A stretch of DNA of 64,000 bases, taken from positions 310,001-374,000 of the forward strand of contig NZ_JAEVFE010000002.1 in NCBI RefSeq assembly GCF_016803135.1. Reading direction: 5' to 3'. This document shows positions 23,145 through 30,698 of the stretch, piece after piece (the first letter of the stretch is position 1; each line of letters begins with the position of its first letter). Below the pieces are notes generated by a model. It was not told where the DNA came from and ran no database searches. It worked only from the letters and a program-made list of their open reading frames with translations. The stretch is from Altererythrobacter sp. C41 (GTDB lineage Bacteria; Pseudomonadota; Alphaproteobacteria; Sphingomonadales; Sphingomonadaceae). Both the position numbers and the translations under genes were made by a program.

Positions 23145-24323
23145 ATCGGCGGCGCTGACGGGATCGACTTCGACGTGGAGGTCGATCCGGTCCAGCATCG
23201 GGCCAGAGACTTTCGACTGATAGTCCGCCGCGCAGCGCGGTGCACGGCTGCAGGCGAGGGCCGGATCGCCGAGATGCCCGCAGCGGCAGGGGTTCATCGC
23301 GGCGACGAGTTGTACCCGTGCCGGAAAGGTGACGTGCGCATTGGCGCGGGCGACGTCCACCTTGCCCGTCTCGAGCGGCTGGCGCAGCGAATCGAGCACC
23401 GCGCGCTGGAACTCGGGCAGTTCGTCGAGGAACAGCACGCCCAGATGCGCCAGGCTGACCTCGCCCGGCTTGACCTTCAACCCGCCTCCGGTGAGCGCGG
23501 CCATGCTTGCCGAATGGTGCGGTGCGCGAAACGGACGGGTGCGACTGATCCGTCCGCCCTCAAGCGTGCCCGCGACCGACTGGACCATCGACACCTCGAG
23601 CGCCTCGGCCGAAGTGAGCTCCGGCAGCACGCCCGGAAGGCACGAGGCGAGCAGGCTCTTGCCCGCGCCCGGCGGCCCGATCATCAACAGGTTGTGCCCG
23701 CCCGCGGCGGCGATCTCGAGCGCGCGCTTGGCGGTTTCCTGTCCCTTCACCTGCTTCAGGTCGGGCCCATGCGGCGCCTGCTCGACGTCGCCCTGAGGCG
23801 GGTCAGGTAGCCGCTGCGTGCCTTTCAGGTGATTGAGCAGGCTGATCAAGTCGGGCGCGGCGACCACCGGGACCTCGCTCGCCCAGCGCGCCTCGGAGCC
23901 TTGCGCCGCCGGGCAGATCAGCCCGATTTCCTCCTCGCTCGCATGAAGCGCGGCGAGCAGCACGCCGGGCGAGGGAACCACCCGCCCGTCGAGCGCCAGT
24001 TCGCCCACGGCGATGAAGTCGGTCAGATGCTCGGCATCGGTCACGCCCATGACGGCCAGCAGCGCGAGCGCGATCGGCAGGTCGTAGTGCGAGCCTTCCT
24101 TGGGCAAGTCGGCCGGCGAAAGGTTGATCGTGATCCGCTTGGGCGGCAACGCGAGTCCCATGGCCGAGAGCGCCGCGCGCACCCGCTCCTTGCTCTCGCC
24201 CACCGCCTTGTCCGCGAGACCGACGATGTTGAATTTCGGCAGGCCGGGCGCGATCGAGCACTGCACCTCCACCGCGCGCGCCTCCAGCCCGAGATAGGCC
24301 ACCGTCCTCACCAGTGCGACCAC
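23127..24323 (-). pseudogene. comM: YifB/ComM ATPase, truncated at its 3' end by island insertion
   Basis: A GTG at 24323 with a GGGGGA ribosome site gives MVALVRTVAYLGLEARAVEV, the normal YifB start. The N-terminal ChlI domain (to about residue 185) and the AAA+ ATPase with Walker A (GPPGAGKS) and FLDELPEFQ are intact. The protein ends at 398 residues as VDPVSAADVKHVS, whereas YifB proteins go on for about 100 more residues with a C-terminal Mg-chelatase domain. The last residues come from foreign DNA. YifB/ComM is a branch-migration helicase in natural transformation, so this function is probably lost or impaired. Confidence 0.85.
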
Positions 24324-24480
24324 GAAGTCCCCCTGTTCCCCGGGAGGTGTTGTGGCGCGAACGGGTCCGGCTGTCGAGACGGAGGCGAGTGAATGCTCGG
24401 AGATGGAGCGAACAAGGTGAATCGCGCGGCAAGCATCTTGCTTCCGATTCGGGCAAGGCCGCCGGCCGCATACCGGCAGG

Positions 24481-25191
24481 ATGCGAAAAGCGCTCCTTGC
24501 CCTTGCGAGCCTCCTGACCGCGCTCACCGCGCCGGCGCATGCGCGCGAGCCCGCTGTCGTGGCGGCATCCGAGGCCGGCTCGACGCGGTTCGTTCCATCG
24601 CGGATCGCAGCGGAGCGATCGGCGATCGCCAGCTACGGTCCGTTCCGGGTCCTCGACACCGGCCGCGTCGCACTGGTCGGCGTGACCGATTCGGCGACGC
24701 CCGCGCAGTTCGCCGCCATGTTGCGCGACTATCCCGCGCTGGCCACGCTCGAACTGGTCGAATGCCCGGGGACCGAGGACGACCGCGCCAACCTGGAGCT
24801 CGGGCGCCTCATTCGTGCCGCCGGCCTGGCGACGCATGTTCCGCGCGGCGGCTCGGTGCGCTCGGGCGCGGTCGAGTTGTTCCTGGCCGGCACGACGCGC
24901 CGTATCGACGAAGGCGCCGAGTTCGCGGTTCATTCGTGGATCGATGAGGACGGACGCGAGGCGAAGGATTTCGCGCCGGACGCTGCCATCCACCAGCCTT
25001 ATCTTGTCTATTATCGCGAGATGGGCATGGACGAGGCGCAGGCGCGGGCGTTCTACACCATGACCAATTCCGCCCCCTTCGCTGCGGCGAAATGGCTCGA
25101 TGCTGCGGAGATGCGCCGCTGGATCGGCGGGGGCGAGGCACGGTCCGCGCCGCGCATCGCCTATCTTGACTTGCAGGGCGCGCTGCCCTAA
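24481..25191 (+). CDS. periplasmic ClpP-fold (COG3904-like) protein
   Basis: A 236-residue protein with a signal peptide (RKALLALASLLTALTAPAHA). The central region (LATLELVECPGTEDDRANLELGRLIRAAGL, in part) and the SGAVELFLAG and EFAVHSW motifs match the ClpP/crotonase fold with a possible Ser and His catalytic pair, as in COG3904 periplasmic proteins. Function unknown, possibly a periplasmic peptidase. It is divergent from yifB and followed by a terminator. Confidence 0.6.
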   Translation: MRKALLALASLLTALTAPAHAREPAVVAASEAGSTRFVPSRIAAERSAIASYGPFRVLDTGRVALVGVTDSATPAQFAAMLRDYPALATLELVECPGTEDDRANLELGRLIRAAGLATHVPRGGSVRSGAVELFLAGTTRRIDEGAEFAVHSWIDEDGREAKDFAPDAAIHQPYLVYYREMGMDEAQARAFYTMTNSAPFAAAKWLDAAEMRRWIGGGEARSAPRIAYLDLQGALP

Positions 25192-25210
25192 CCGCGCGGC
25201 CCATACGGGA

Positions 25211-25237
25211 GGTCGCCTCACGGGGGCGGCCCTTTTT
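25211..25237 (+). terminator. rho-independent terminator after the COG3904-like gene
   Basis: GGTCGCC (25211-25217) pairs with GGCGGCC (25225-25231), with one G-U pair, and is followed by CTTTTT. It ends the upstream gene just before rpmH. Confidence 0.6.
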
Positions 25238-25257
25238 ATTTCGACCCAGAGGTTATC

Positions 25258-25392
25258 ATGAAGCGCACTTTTCAGCCCAGCAACCTGGTCCGCGCCCGCC
25301 GCCATGGCTTCTTCGCGCGCAAGGCGACCCCGGGCGGCCGCAAGGTGCTGCGCGCCCGCCGCAAGCGTGGCCGCAAGTCGCTCTGCGCGTAA
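25258..25392 (+). CDS. rpmH: 50S ribosomal protein L34
   Basis: A 44-residue basic protein reading [20 protein letters not shown] and ending GRKSLCA, which matches bacterial L34 over its whole length. It belongs to the large ribosomal subunit. It is followed by a terminator-like hairpin and then rnpA, the classical gene order. Confidence 0.97.
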   Translation: MKRTFQPSNLVRARRHGFFARKATPGGRKVLRARRKRGRKSLCA

Positions 25393-25466
25393 TTTGTTTG
25401 CGCACGCCCATCCGAGCGTGCGATTTCCTCGCGCCTGACGGCGCTGCGGGCGGCCGGTCGGCCTTG

Positions 25467-25491
25467 CGGGCTCCCTTCGGGAGCCCGTTTT
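25467..25491 (+). terminator. hairpin between rpmH and rnpA
   Basis: CGGGCTCCC (25467-25475), loop TTC, GGGAGCCCG (25479-25487), then TTTT. It can end part of the rpmH transcript, which would let L34 be made in excess over RnpA. Confidence 0.7.
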
Positions 25492-25506
25492 CGTGCGTGC
25501 TTATCA

Positions 25507-25905
25507 ATGCCCCCGTTTGATCCTATTTCTTCTGCCATGACCATCGGGACGATCCGCAAGCGGGCCGACTTCCTGGCGGCGAATCGCGGGCTGCGTGTGG
25601 CGCGGCCAGGGTTCGTGCTGCTGGCGCATCCCAACGGCGGGCAGGGCAAGCGGTTCGGGGTCACGGTAACCAAGAAGATCGGCAACGCGGTGGTGCGCAA
25701 CCGGATGAAGCGCCGGTTCCGCGAACTGCTGCGCGCCGCACTCCCGGAGGCCGGCCTGGCCGATCACGATCACGTTCTGATCGGACGCGAAGGCGGGATC
25801 GAGCGCGATTTCGCCAAGATGCAGGTCGAACTGGCGGAGGCGCTGAGCCGCGCCGCGCAGGGCAAGGCCGATCCGCCTCGCCGCCGCCGAAGCCGCCCGA
25901 GATGA
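25507..25905 (+). CDS. rnpA: ribonuclease P protein component
   Basis: A 132-residue basic protein with the RnpA signature [21 protein letters not shown] (central RNR motif) and an N-terminal [13 protein letters not shown]. It binds the RNase P RNA to process tRNA 5' ends. The start could also be ATG 25537 ([12 protein letters not shown]), which fits the family better. It overlaps yidD (ATGA). Confidence 0.95.
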   Translation: MPPFDPISSAMTIGTIRKRADFLAANRGLRVARPGFVLLAHPNGGQGKRFGVTVTKKIGNAVVRNRMKRRFRELLRAALPEAGLADHDHVLIGREGGIERDFAKMQVELAEALSRAAQGKADPPRRRRSRPR

Positions 25906-26111
25906 AGCGGATCCTGATCCTCGTCGCCCGCGCCTGGCAGCTCGGCCCGTCGCGGATACTTCCGCCGACGTGCCGCTATGCCCCGAGCTGCTCCGAATAT
26001 GCGATCGAGGCGCTCGGCAAATACGGGGCAATCAAGGGTGGATGGATGGCGGCTAAGCGTATAATGCGCTGCCACCCATGGGGCGGGCACGGCTATGATC
26101 CGGTGCCGTAA
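25902..26111 (+). CDS. yidD: membrane protein insertion efficiency factor YidD
   Basis: A 69-residue protein with the family pattern [19 protein letters not shown] and [13 protein letters not shown]. It assists YidC-dependent membrane insertion and sits between rnpA and yidC as in many bacteria. Start overlaps the rnpA stop (ATGA). Confidence 0.95.
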   Translation: MKRILILVARAWQLGPSRILPPTCRYAPSCSEYAIEALGKYGAIKGGWMAAKRIMRCHPWGGHGYDPVP

Positions 26112-26156
26112 TGCCTATATAACACACCGACTGCGTCAGATTACGGGATCCAAGCC

Positions 26157-27926
26157 TTGCAAAACCAGCGCAACCTCCTGCTCGCCGTCCTGCTGAGCGG
26201 CCTGCTGATTCTCGGCTGGGACGCCGGGATGAGCTGGCTCTACCCCCAGACCGAGAGCACCGCGGTGGAAGGCAAGGTCGATACCCCGACCGAAGTGGCG
26301 GAGGTGCGCCACACCCGCGAGGGCGGACTGTCCGATCCGGGCGAGATCGCGCAGGAGAAAGCGGATCTCGCGACCTCGCTCGCGGCGCCGGGCCGCGTGG
26401 CGATCGATGCGCCGGACCTCGCCGGATCGATCAACCCCGTGGGCGCGCGCGTCGACGACGTCACGCTCAGGAGCCAGCGCGAATCGGTGAAGGAAGACAG
26501 CGGCCCGGTCCGCCTGTTCTCGCCGCAGGGCACCCCTGCGCAGCACTTCGCGCAGTTCGGCTGGGTCGGTGAAGGCATCCAGGTGCCCGGCGCGGACACC
26601 GTCTGGCAGGTCGAAGGCGGTCCGCTGGCGCCCGAAACTCCCGTCACCATGCGGTGGGACAACGGCGAGGGGCAGCTCTTCTCGATCCGCCTGACGGTGG
26701 ACGACAACTTCATGATCACCGCCGAGCAGACCATCGCCAACACCGGGGACGGCGCGGTAATCGTGCGGCCCTTCGCGCTGCTCAACCGGACCAGCCGCAC
26801 CGCCAGCCAGAGCACCTGGACGCTCCATTCGGGCCCGATCGGCTACTTCGGCGACGGTGTGCAGTTCGGCCCCGACTATGACGAGCTCGACGAGGACGGC
26901 GTCGCCGCCCCCGAAGGCCGCGCGGGCTGGATCGGGTTTACCGACATCTACTGGCTCTCCGCACTCGCGCCCGAAGCCGGCAGCAAGCCCGAAGCTGAGT
27001 TCCGCCCGCTGGGGGGCGAGCATTACCGTGCCTCGCTGGTCTACCAGCCGGTGAGCGTCGCTTCGGGTAGGCAGGTCACGCGCACGACGCAGCTCTTCGT
27101 CGGTGCCAAGGACAGTGCGATCCTCAACGACTACGAAGAAGCGGGCATCCCCGGTTTCGGCAACGCGATCGACTGGGGCTGGTTCGGCGTGATCGAGAAA
27201 CCGATCCTGTGGCTGCTCAAGCAACTCTACGATCTGGCCGGCAACTTCGGCGTCGCTATCATCCTGCTCACCGTGATCGTGCGCCTGCTGATGTTCCCGA
27301 TCGCGCAGAAGCAGTTTGCCTCGATGGCGGCGATGAAGGCTGTCCAGCCGAAGATGAAGGCGATCCAGGAACGCTACAAGGACGACCGCCAGAAGCAGCA
27401 GCAGGAAATCATGGCGCTCTACAAGGAAGAAGGCGTCAATCCGCTCGCCGGGTGCCTTCCCCTGCTGCTCCAGATCCCGATCTTCTTCGGTCTCTACAAG
27501 GTGCTGATGCTCTCGATCGAGATGCGCCACAAGCCGTTCGCGCTGTGGATCGAAGACCTTTCCGCACCCGATCCGGCCCATATCCTGAACCTCTTCGGCA
27601 TGCTGCCGTTCGAGGTGCCGAGCCTGATCGCGATCGGCCCGCTGGCGGTGCTGCTCGGCATCACGATGTGGCTGACCTTCAAGCTCAACCCGAGCTCGAT
27701 GGACCCGATGCAGCAGCAGATCTTCAACATCATGCCCTGGGTGCTGATGTTCGTCATGGCACCGTTCGCCGCCGGCCTGCTGCTCTACTGGATCACCAAC
27801 AACGTGCTGACGCTGGCGCAGCAGAGCTACCTCTATTCGCGGAACCCGCAGCTCAAGGCGCAGGCGGAGAAGGAAAAGGCCGACCGCCAGCAGGCGGCCG
27901 AGCGCGAGAAGAAGGGCCAGGCGTGA
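26157..27926 (+). CDS. yidC: membrane protein insertase YidC
   Basis: A 589-residue inner-membrane protein starting with TTG (QNQRNLLLAVLLSGLLI follows). A first membrane helix, a large periplasmic domain (about 60-350) and five C-terminal helices (from WLLKQLYDLAGNFGVAI to LLLYWITNNVLTLAQQ) give the Gram-negative YidC layout. It inserts and folds inner-membrane proteins with or without SecYEG. It ends in a charged tail and overlaps engB. Confidence 0.96.
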   Translation: MQNQRNLLLAVLLSGLLILGWDAGMSWLYPQTESTAVEGKVDTPTEVAEVRHTREGGLSDPGEIAQEKADLATSLAAPGRVAIDAPDLAGSINPVGARVDDVTLRSQRESVKEDSGPVRLFSPQGTPAQHFAQFGWVGEGIQVPGADTVWQVEGGPLAPETPVTMRWDNGEGQLFSIRLTVDDNFMITAEQTIANTGDGAVIVRPFALLNRTSRTASQSTWTLHSGPIGYFGDGVQFGPDYDELDEDGVAAPEGRAGWIGFTDIYWLSALAPEAGSKPEAEFRPLGGEHYRASLVYQPVSVASGRQVTRTTQLFVGAKDSAILNDYEEAGIPGFGNAIDWGWFGVIEKPILWLLKQLYDLAGNFGVAIILLTVIVRLLMFPIAQKQFASMAAMKAVQPKMKAIQERYKDDRQKQQQEIMALYKEEGVNPLAGCLPLLLQIPIFFGLYKVLMLSIEMRHKPFALWIEDLSAPDPAHILNLFGMLPFEVPSLIAIGPLAVLLGITMWLTFKLNPSSMDPMQQQIFNIMPWVLMFVMAPFAAGLLLYWITNNVLTLAQQSYLYSRNPQLKAQAEKEKADRQQAAEREKKGQA

Positions 27927-28570
27927 GCGAGCCTTCCGACACGTCGGAGCTGGAGGAACGCGCGGCGAAGCTCTTCTCGGGCCGGGTCGAGTTCCTGCTC
28001 TCGGCCCCCGAGCTCAAGTTCCTGCCCGAACCGACGGTGCCGGAAATCGCCTTCTGCGGCCGCAGCAACGTGGGCAAGAGCTCGCTGCTCAACGCGCTCA
28101 CCGGCCGCCGGGCGATCGCGCGCACCTCCGTCACCCCCGGCCGCACGCAGGAGCTGAACTTCTTCGAGGTCGGCGATCCGACACTGTTCCGCCTGGTCGA
28201 CATGCCCGGCTACGGTTTCGCCAAGGCGCCGGTGAAAGTGGTCGAGCGCTGGAGGCAGCTCGTGCGGACCTACCTCAAGGGACGGCAGGTGCTCCACCGC
28301 ACGCTGGTGCTGATCGATTCGCGGCACGGCCTGAAGGATGTCGACCGCGAGATGATGAAGATGCTCGATCAGACCGCGGTGGGCTACCGCTTGGTTCTGA
28401 CCAAGGCCGACAAGATCAAGGCGAGCGAGCTTGCCGCGGTGCGCGAGGCGACCGCGACCGAAGCGCGCAAGCACCCCGCCGCGCACCCCACGCTCCACGT
28501 CACCAGTTCGGAGAAGGGCATGGGCATCGCCGAGCTGCGCGCGGCGGTGCTCGAGGACGCGCGGGTATAG
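27923..28570 (+). CDS. engB: ribosome biogenesis GTP-binding protein EngB (YihA/YsxC)
   Basis: A 215-residue GTPase. G1 is GRSNVGKSS, G3 is VDMPGYGFA, and G4 is LTKADK. It helps assemble the large ribosomal subunit. The start is GTG at 27923, which overlaps the yidC stop (GTGA); the frame is open further upstream only as a shadow inside yidC. Confidence 0.95.
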   Translation: MSEPSDTSELEERAAKLFSGRVEFLLSAPELKFLPEPTVPEIAFCGRSNVGKSSLLNALTGRRAIARTSVTPGRTQELNFFEVGDPTLFRLVDMPGYGFAKAPVKVVERWRQLVRTYLKGRQVLHRTLVLIDSRHGLKDVDREMMKMLDQTAVGYRLVLTKADKIKASELAAVREATATEARKHPAAHPTLHVTSSEKGMGIAELRAAVLEDARV

Positions 28571-28629
28571 CCTCGACAGCTTCCCGGTCAGCCCTTAGGG
28601 CCGGCCCTGCATAAAGCGGTGGGCATGCG

Positions 28630-29295
28630 ATGAAGCTGATTATCGGCAACAAGAACTATTCGAGCTGGAGCCTGCGGGCCTGGCTCGCGCTCAAGCAGTC
28701 GGGCCTCTCGTTCGAGGAGCTGATCGTCAACATCGGCGGCGAGGAATGGGCCTCGGTCCGGCGCGAATCGGGCGAGATCATGCCCTCCGGCAAAGTCCCC
28801 GTGCTGTGGGACGGCGAGACGGTGATCTGGGACAGCTTCGCCATTCTCGAATACCTGGCCGACAAGGTCGGGCGCGAGCGGTTCTGGCCGAAGGACGACA
28901 CCGCGCGCGGCATGGCGCTGTCGATGGTCGCGGAGGTGCACAGTTCCTACCAGGCGCTGCGCAGCGAGTGCCCGATGAACGTGCGCAAGCGCTTTGAAGG
29001 TGTGCGGATCTCCGACGAGGCGAAGGCGGACATCGTGCGCGTGCTTCAGCTCTGGGCCGAGGCGCGGGCGCGCTTCGGCAAGGGCGGGCCGTTCCTGTTC
29101 GGCACTTTCGGCGCGGCGGACGTGTTCTATGCTCCGGTCGTCAGCCGTTTCGTCACCTACGGCGTCGGCGTGCCCGGTTTCGCGCAGGCTTACATGGAAG
29201 CGGTGTGGGAACACGAATGGATGCAGGCCTGGATCGAGGGCGCGGAAGAAGAACGATGGGTCATCGAGCAATACGAAACCGCGCCGCGCACCTGA
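28630..29295 (+). CDS. glutathione S-transferase family protein
   Basis: A 221-residue cytosolic protein. The N-terminal thioredoxin-like domain has NYSSWSLRAWLALKQSG and SGKVPVLWDGETVIWDS (cis-Pro and the Glu/Asp-Ser glutathione motif). The C-terminal half is helical with the conserved FGAADVFYAPVVSRF. The exact substrate is not known. The following nuclease gene starts inside its 3' end. Confidence 0.88.
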   Translation: MKLIIGNKNYSSWSLRAWLALKQSGLSFEELIVNIGGEEWASVRRESGEIMPSGKVPVLWDGETVIWDSFAILEYLADKVGRERFWPKDDTARGMALSMVAEVHSSYQALRSECPMNVRKRFEGVRISDEAKADIVRVLQLWAEARARFGKGGPFLFGTFGAADVFYAPVVSRFVTYGVGVPGFAQAYMEAVWEHEWMQAWIEGAEEERWVIEQYETAPRT

Positions 29296-30152
29296 TCGGC
29301 GCCCTGGCGCTGCTGCTCGCGTCGCTGCTTCCGGCTTCCGCCAATGCCTGGGGTTACTACGGCCATCAGACGACCGCGCAGATCGCGCTTGCCAATGTGA
29401 AGCCGGAAACCCGCACTGCGATCGCGCGGCTGATCGCGCACGAGAGCGAACTCGGCACACCCGAATGCCGCATGGACGATCTCGCCGGCGCGGCGACCTG
29501 GCCGGACTGTCTTCGCGGCAGCTACTGGCGGTGGGCCTATACCTTCGCCTGGCACTACCGCACGGCGCCGGTGTGCGAGGCCTATGACGCGAAGAAGCAT
29601 TGCTCGGGCGGCAACTGCGTGACCGCGCAGATAGAGCGCAACTTCCGCATCCTGTCCGACGAGAGCCTGCCCGCAAACGTGCGGCTGGAGGCGCTCGCGT
29701 TCATGGTCCACTTCGCGGGCGACGTGCACATGCCGCTCCACTCGGGCGACAAGGACGACCGCGGGGGCAACGACCGGGTGACCGATTACGGCATCGCGCC
29801 CGATCGCAATCTCCATTCGATCTGGGACACCGCGCTCGCCGAACGCGCGATCACCGCGGCGGAGCCACCACTGGTGCGGCACTATTCCGCGCAGGAGAAG
29901 GCGGCGTTCACCGGCGGCGATCCCGCGGAATGGGGCCGCGAAAGCTGGCAGATCGCGCGCGATTTCGTCTACCCCAACGCCTTCGACCGCGATGCGTGCG
30001 AGGGCGACCTGCCCGGCGAGACGGCACTGACGCAGGAGGACATCGTCGCCGCCGTCCCGGTGGTCGAACGCCGGGTGACGCAGGCGGGCCTCCGGATCGC
30101 AGATCTCCTCGACGCGGCGTTCGCGCCGGGCGCGGCGAGCGAGCTGCCCTAG
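29256..30152 (+). CDS. S1/P1-type nuclease
   Basis: A 298-residue secreted protein. Started at 29256 it has a signal peptide (HLIGALALLLASLLPASANA) whose cleavage leaves Trp as the first residue of WGYYGHQT, which in this family binds zinc with its amino group. The other ligand motifs FAWHY, FMVHFAGDVHMPLH and NLHSIWD are present. It is a zinc-dependent single-strand nuclease of the periplasm or outside. It overlaps the GST gene by 40 bases. The longer frame from 29205 would put extra residues before the signal. Confidence 0.88.
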   Translation: MGHRAIRNRAAHLIGALALLLASLLPASANAWGYYGHQTTAQIALANVKPETRTAIARLIAHESELGTPECRMDDLAGAATWPDCLRGSYWRWAYTFAWHYRTAPVCEAYDAKKHCSGGNCVTAQIERNFRILSDESLPANVRLEALAFMVHFAGDVHMPLHSGDKDDRGGNDRVTDYGIAPDRNLHSIWDTALAERAITAAEPPLVRHYSAQEKAAFTGGDPAEWGRESWQIARDFVYPNAFDRDACEGDLPGETALTQEDIVAAVPVVERRVTQAGLRIADLLDAAFAPGAASELP

Positions 30153-30541
30153 GCGTCCAGAAACGGCGCCACGATTTCGCGCCGCACCCGCGCCAGCCGA
30201 CCACTCTCCCGGTCGAGCATCGCCCAGGTCGTCGCGGCGGCGACGATGACCTTCCCGGCCGCGTCGCGGAATTCGACCCGACGCACCGACGTCGCGCCGC
30301 GGGGCTCGCCGTCGATCCAGGTTTCGGCGGTCACGCTCTCTCCCTCGGAGATATTACCGCGATAGTCGATCTCGTGCCGCGTCACGACCCAGACGTAATC
30401 GCGCACATGCTCCGGTGCGGCCGCCGCTTCCCAGTGCGCGCCGGCGAGATCCTGCACCCACTGCACCCAGACCGCGTTGTTCACGTGGCCCATCACGTCG
30501 ATGTGCTCGGGCCGGGCGGTGAAAGTGCGGCGGAATATCAT
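30149..30541 (-). CDS. acyl-CoA thioesterase (hotdog fold, 4HBT family)
   Basis: A 130-residue protein with HIDVMGHVNNAVWVQWVQD, the typical D-x-x-(G/N)H(V/M)NN hotdog motif of 4-hydroxybenzoyl-CoA-type thioesterases. The start is ATG 30541; the frame upstream is repeat sequence. It ends tail to tail with the nuclease gene, the two TAG stops sharing the palindrome CTAG. Confidence 0.85.
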   Translation of the reverse strand: MIFRRTFTARPEHIDVMGHVNNAVWVQWVQDLAGAHWEAAAAPEHVRDYVWVVTRHEIDYRGNISEGESVTAETWIDGEPRGATSVRRVEFRDAAGKVIVAAATTWAMLDRESGRLARVRREIVAPFLDA

Positions 30542-30543
30542 AG

Positions 30544-30681
30544 CCCCCTCCTCTTCAGAGGAGGGGGTTGGGGGTGGTGGCGCGGCGCGGAGCGTCGCGC
30601 TTGCGGCAGGCACCGCCCCGCTGCGACTAGGCTCGCCTGCGGCTCGCCAAGTCTCGCTGCCCCTCCTCTGAAGAGGAGGGG
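30544..30681. repeat. small inverted-repeat element (MITE-like)
   Basis: Both ends are palindromes: the left 30544-30567 (CCCCCTCCTCT, mirrored by GAGGAGGGGG) and the right 30660-30681 (CCCCTCCTCTGAAGAGGAGG). Between them is GC-rich DNA with no open frame of its own. The two ends are inverted copies of one sequence, as in a non-autonomous repeat. Confidence 0.6.
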
Positions 30682-30698
30682 CCTGAGGGCGATCCGTC

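Noticed and set aside
23803-25305. A 500-codon frame on the minus strand across yifB and the ClpP-fold gene
   Set aside because: Rich in Arg, Gly and Ala and antisense to or out of frame with clear genes; a shadow of high-GC coding DNA.
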